Shown one piece after another: positions 61,710 through 64,000 of a DNA stretch of 64,000 bases. The position numbers were made by a program, and so were the translations under genes. This DNA is from Quadrisphaera granulorum (lineage in GTDB: Bacteria; Actinomycetota; Actinomycetes; Actinomycetales; Quadrisphaeraceae): NCBI RefSeq assembly GCF_003149145.1, contig NZ_QGDQ01000008.1:62001-126000 (forward strand), in the 5' to 3' direction. The stretch's first letter is position 1; each line of letters opens with the position of its first letter. The notes beneath the pieces are model-generated. The model had not been told where the DNA came from. It saw only the letters and a list, made by a program, of their open reading frames with translations, and did not search any database.

Positions 61710-62768
61710 ATGAGCGCAGCATTCGAGGTGCCTGTCGTCGACATCTCCTCCTACGTCACGGGGGGCACACCGCAGGAGCGCGCCGCCACCGCCGCCGCGA
61801 TGGACGCCGCCTGTCGCACCGTCGGCTTCGTGCAGGTCACCGGGCACGGCGTGCCGGATGACGTCGCCGCCGGGCTGGCGTCCGCCATCGACGATCTCTT
61901 CTCCCTGCCCCTCGACACCAAGAAGCAGCTGCGCGCACCCAAGGGCGTCAATCGCGGCTACACCCCGCCCAAGAGCGAGAACCTCTCGCTGTCGCTGGGG
62001 GTCGAGTCCGCCAGCCGCATGAATGACTTCTTCGAGGCGTTCAACACGGGCGCAGCGGTCAGCGACTACCCGGACGCGCCCGTACCGCTCGACCCGGCGC
62101 ACTACCCGGAGAACCTCTGGCCGTCGGAGGAGCTCGTCCCCGGCTTCCGTCAGCGGGTGCAGGCCTGGGAGGCCGAGGCCGGCCGGGTCGCCCGGACCCT
62201 GACCGACGTCTTCGCCGACGCCCTCGGCCTCGAGCCCGGCTGGTTCCGCGGCGTCACCGGCCACAGCCTCGACGTGCTGCGGATGAACAACTACGCGCTG
62301 CCGCCGGGCACCGTCGACCTCGACGGCGACCTCACCGGCATGGGCGAGCACACCGACTTCGGCATCGTCACCGTGCTGTGGGCCGACCAGGTGCCCGGCC
62401 TGCAGGTGCTCGGCGCCGACGGCGGCTGGCACGACGTCATGCCCGCCGACGGTGCCCTGCTCGTCAACCTCGGCGACGTCATGGCCCGTTGGACCAACGA
62501 GCGCTGGATGTCGACGCTGCACCGGGTGAAGCCGCCGATCGTCGACGGCACCATCGAGCGGCGCCGCTCCGCGGCGTTCTTCCACGACGGCGACGTCGAC
62601 GCCGTCATCACCGCCCTGCCGGGCACCGTCGACGACGGCGAGGAGCCGCTCTATCCGCCCATGACCGTCGGTGAGCACATCGCGGCCAAGCTCGCGGGAT
62701 CGCGTGACTTGCAGAAGAACGCCGACGCCGCCCGCGAGGCCGCTCGGGTGCTGGCCTCCACCCGCTGA
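61710..62768 (+). CDS. Isopenicillin-N-synthase-like Fe(II) oxygenase (3)
   Basis: 352 residues. VPVVDISSYVTGG, TVGFVQVTGHGVP; iron ligands H214 and D216 (EHTDFGI) and H271 (STLHRV); R285-R-S287 for the carboxylate. It has an extra N-terminal SRMNDFFEAFN loop and differs more from the other two. Not in the 30-42 kb locus, so it is a separate use of the family under its own regulator. Confidence 0.88.
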   Translation: MSAAFEVPVVDISSYVTGGTPQERAATAAAMDAACRTVGFVQVTGHGVPDDVAAGLASAIDDLFSLPLDTKKQLRAPKGVNRGYTPPKSENLSLSLGVESASRMNDFFEAFNTGAAVSDYPDAPVPLDPAHYPENLWPSEELVPGFRQRVQAWEAEAGRVARTLTDVFADALGLEPGWFRGVTGHSLDVLRMNNYALPPGTVDLDGDLTGMGEHTDFGIVTVLWADQVPGLQVLGADGGWHDVMPADGALLVNLGDVMARWTNERWMSTLHRVKPPIVDGTIERRRSAAFFHDGDVDAVITALPGTVDDGEEPLYPPMTVGEHIAAKLAGSRDLQKNADAAREAARVLASTR

Positions 62769-62782
62769 CCCCCCACCCCACC

Positions 62783-62843
62783 GCGATCATGGACTTCCGA
62801 AGCACGTTCAGACCGTGATCATGGGACAGGCTGTGATCATGGG
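62783..62843. repeat. Palindromic intergenic repeat, family A, copy 2
   Basis: Three GATCATGG sites within 60 bp (GATCATGGACTTCCGAAGCA, CGTGATCATGGG, TGTGATCATGGG), matching parts of copy 1. They lie between oxygenase 3 and thpR. Confidence 0.7.
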
Positions 62844-62857
62844 AGTTGTGCACAGCC

Positions 62858-63412
62858 ATGCGGCTTTTCGTCTCCCTCGAGCCTCCTGCCGAGGCACTGC
62901 AGCAGGTGGCCGAAGCTGTCACCGAGCTCGGCCACGTGCCCGGCGTGCGCTGGTCGCCGCCGTCCCGCTGGCACGTGACGCTCGCCTTCCTCGGTGAGCT
63001 CGACGACGACGTCGTCGACCCTCTCGTGCCGCTGCTGCGCTGGGCGGCAGCATCGACCGGGCCGGTGAGGCTCCGGCTGAGTGGCGCCGGGTGCTTCGGG
63101 AGTAGCGTGCTGTGGACGGGGGTGGCCGGCGACCTCGAGCGACTGTCAGCCCTGGCTGCCGCTGTGGCCCGTGCGGCGAGGGCGGGCGGGGTGGCGCTCG
63201 AAGAGCGTCCCTATCGGCCGCACGTCACGCTGGCTCGCGCGACAGGCCGAGGTGGCTCCGGTGCGCTGGGACGACTCGCCGACCAGCTGGCCGAACTGCG
63301 GGGGCCGACGTGGACCGCCACCGAGGCGCGGTTGGTGCGCAGCCACACCTCCACCGGGCGCTACGAGGTGCTGGAGCACCTCCAGCTGGTGGCGCCTTCC
63401 GCTCCTGGGTAG
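62858..63412 (+). CDS. thpR: RNA 2',3'-cyclic phosphodiesterase
   Basis: 184 residues from ATG 62858. Two H-x-T motifs of the 2H phosphoesterase fold: H39-V-T41 (RWHVTLAFLG) and H122-V-T124 (RPHVTLARA). Length and spacing fit the ThpR/LigT family, which opens 2',3'-cyclic ends of RNA. Confidence 0.92.
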   Translation: MRLFVSLEPPAEALQQVAEAVTELGHVPGVRWSPPSRWHVTLAFLGELDDDVVDPLVPLLRWAAASTGPVRLRLSGAGCFGSSVLWTGVAGDLERLSALAAAVARAARAGGVALEERPYRPHVTLARATGRGGSGALGRLADQLAELRGPTWTATEARLVRSHTSTGRYEVLEHLQLVAPSAPG

Positions 63413-63423
63413 CGAGGATGGCG

Positions 63424-63453
63424 AAAGGAAAGTGCACGGGAAGTCCATGATCA
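63424..63453. repeat. Palindromic intergenic repeat, family A, partial copy 3
   Basis: AAGTGCACGGGAAGTCCATG with ATCA, the reverse of TGATCATGGACTTCC seen in copy 2. It sits between the convergent thpR and ABC genes. Confidence 0.6.
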
Positions 63454-63460
63454 GGGAGGG

Positions 63461-64000
63461 TCAGCGGCCGCGGGACTGGTAGACGCGACGGACGACGTCC
63501 TCCACGTCGGGCTCCTCCACGGACAGGTCGCGCACCTGCACGCGCTCGCTCACGGCGGCCAGCACCGCCGCGGCGGTGGTCGCCGCGTCATCGAAGGCCA
63601 GTCGCTGGCGCAGCCCGCCACCCTCGCTGCCAAGGTGTTCCGCGTGCGGCACCTCCACCAGATCCGGGGTCGGCGCCGCCAGGTCGACCACGAGCACGCG
63701 ACGCGCCCCGACTTCCCTCGACAACCCCGCCAGCGACCCGTCGTAGGCGAGGCGGCCGTGGTCGACGAGCAGCACCCGCTCGCAGAGCCGGGAGACGTCG
63801 CCCATGTCGTGCGTGGTGAGCAGCAGCGTGGTGCCGTGCGCGGCCCGCTCGGCCAGGAGGAACTCCCGCAGCCGCTGCTTGCTCAGCACGTCCAGGCCGA
63901 TGGTCGGCTCGTCGAGCACCAGCAGGGCGGGGGAGTGCAGCAGTGCCGCCGCCACTTCCCCGCGCATCCGCTGCCCCAGTGACAGCTGCCGCACCGGCGT
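63461..64000 (-). CDS. ABC transporter ATP-binding protein, N-terminus outside window
   Basis: 180 codons are present; the start lies beyond 64000. Visible: signature LSLGQRMRGEVAAALLHSPA, Walker B LLVLDEPTIGLD, H-loop LLLTTHDM, then a DUF4162-type tail (VLVVDLAAPTPDLVEVPHAE). The LSLGQRMR signature belongs to the ABC-2 exporter branch of actinobacterial multidrug or viologen exporters. Substrate unknown. Confidence 0.88.
   Translation of the reverse strand, partial: TPVRQLSLGQRMRGEVAAALLHSPALLVLDEPTIGLDVLSKQRLREFLLAERAAHGTTLLLTTHDMGDVSRLCERVLLVDHGRLAYDGSLAGLSREVGARRVLVVDLAAPTPDLVEVPHAEHLGSEGGGLRQRLAFDDAATTAAAVLAAVSERVQVRDLSVEEPDVEDVVRRVYQSRGR

Overview
The window is about 64 kb of very GC-rich DNA with heavy GTG start use, 4-bp stop/start overlaps, many 'TANNNT then start codon' leaderless promoters, a mycothiol-dependent maleylpyruvate isomerase, a DtxR/IdeR-type iron box, F420-type oxidoreductases and a 13E12/DUF222 HNH protein. 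Together these indicate an actinobacterial chromosome (Actinomycetia; chemoreceptors suggest a motile, Kineosporiales-like organism, but the genus is not proved). No rRNA, tRNA, CRISPR array, transposase or phage gene was seen.

Layout. 0-3 kb: a cut MFS exporter with a divergent ArsR-type regulator, a DUF1345 membrane protein and an RsbW-like ATPase. 3.1-12.5 kb: a tightly coupled operon giving a complete route from salicylate through CoA thioesters and gentisate to fumarate and pyruvate, ending with a PaaX-type regulator. 12.5-17 kb: small genes, including a membrane protein behind a leader-peptide/hairpin structure that hides its ribosome site, then the HNH protein. 17-23 kb: a MarR/NAD(P)-reductase pair with a palindromic operator and a GntR(YtrA)-controlled ABC-2 transporter operon with its own operator. 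23-27 kb: an 8-bp overlapping pair (DUF4365 nuclease-like protein plus an unknown protein), then an ECF sigma factor with a membrane protein and a lipoprotein. 27-30.5 kb: an esterase, a PEBP protein, an AraC regulator, a small membrane protein and a DJ-1/PfpI protein.

30.7-42.5 kb is the most unusual region: two isopenicillin-N-synthase-like oxygenases, a stand-alone 2Fe-2S ferredoxin, a ribose-type ABC importer, a VOC protein, a PucR regulator, an LLM flavin monooxygenase and a urease-like pair (fused gamma-beta plus alpha). The alpha subunit keeps all metal ligands but has lost the flap cysteine and the usual pocket motif, and no urease accessory genes are nearby. I infer a catabolic and uptake locus for an unknown nitrogenous compound.

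42.7-52 kb: small enzymes, a soluble double-GAF chemoreceptor, a methyltransferase, a RidA protein, a membrane chemoreceptor and a quinone-reductase/MarR pair sharing a long palindrome. 52-56 kb: a metallophosphoesterase and an iron-siderophore importer (binding protein and two permeases) under an iron box. 56-64 kb: a HIT protein, a LysE exporter with its LysR regulator, hisD, a Phd/VapC toxin-antitoxin pair behind 13-bp tandem repeats, a XRE-cupin regulator with a third IPNS-like oxygenase, thpR, and a cut ABC ATPase. Two families of intergenic palindromic repeats occur (around 42.5/51.8 kb and 58.6/62.8/63.4 kb).
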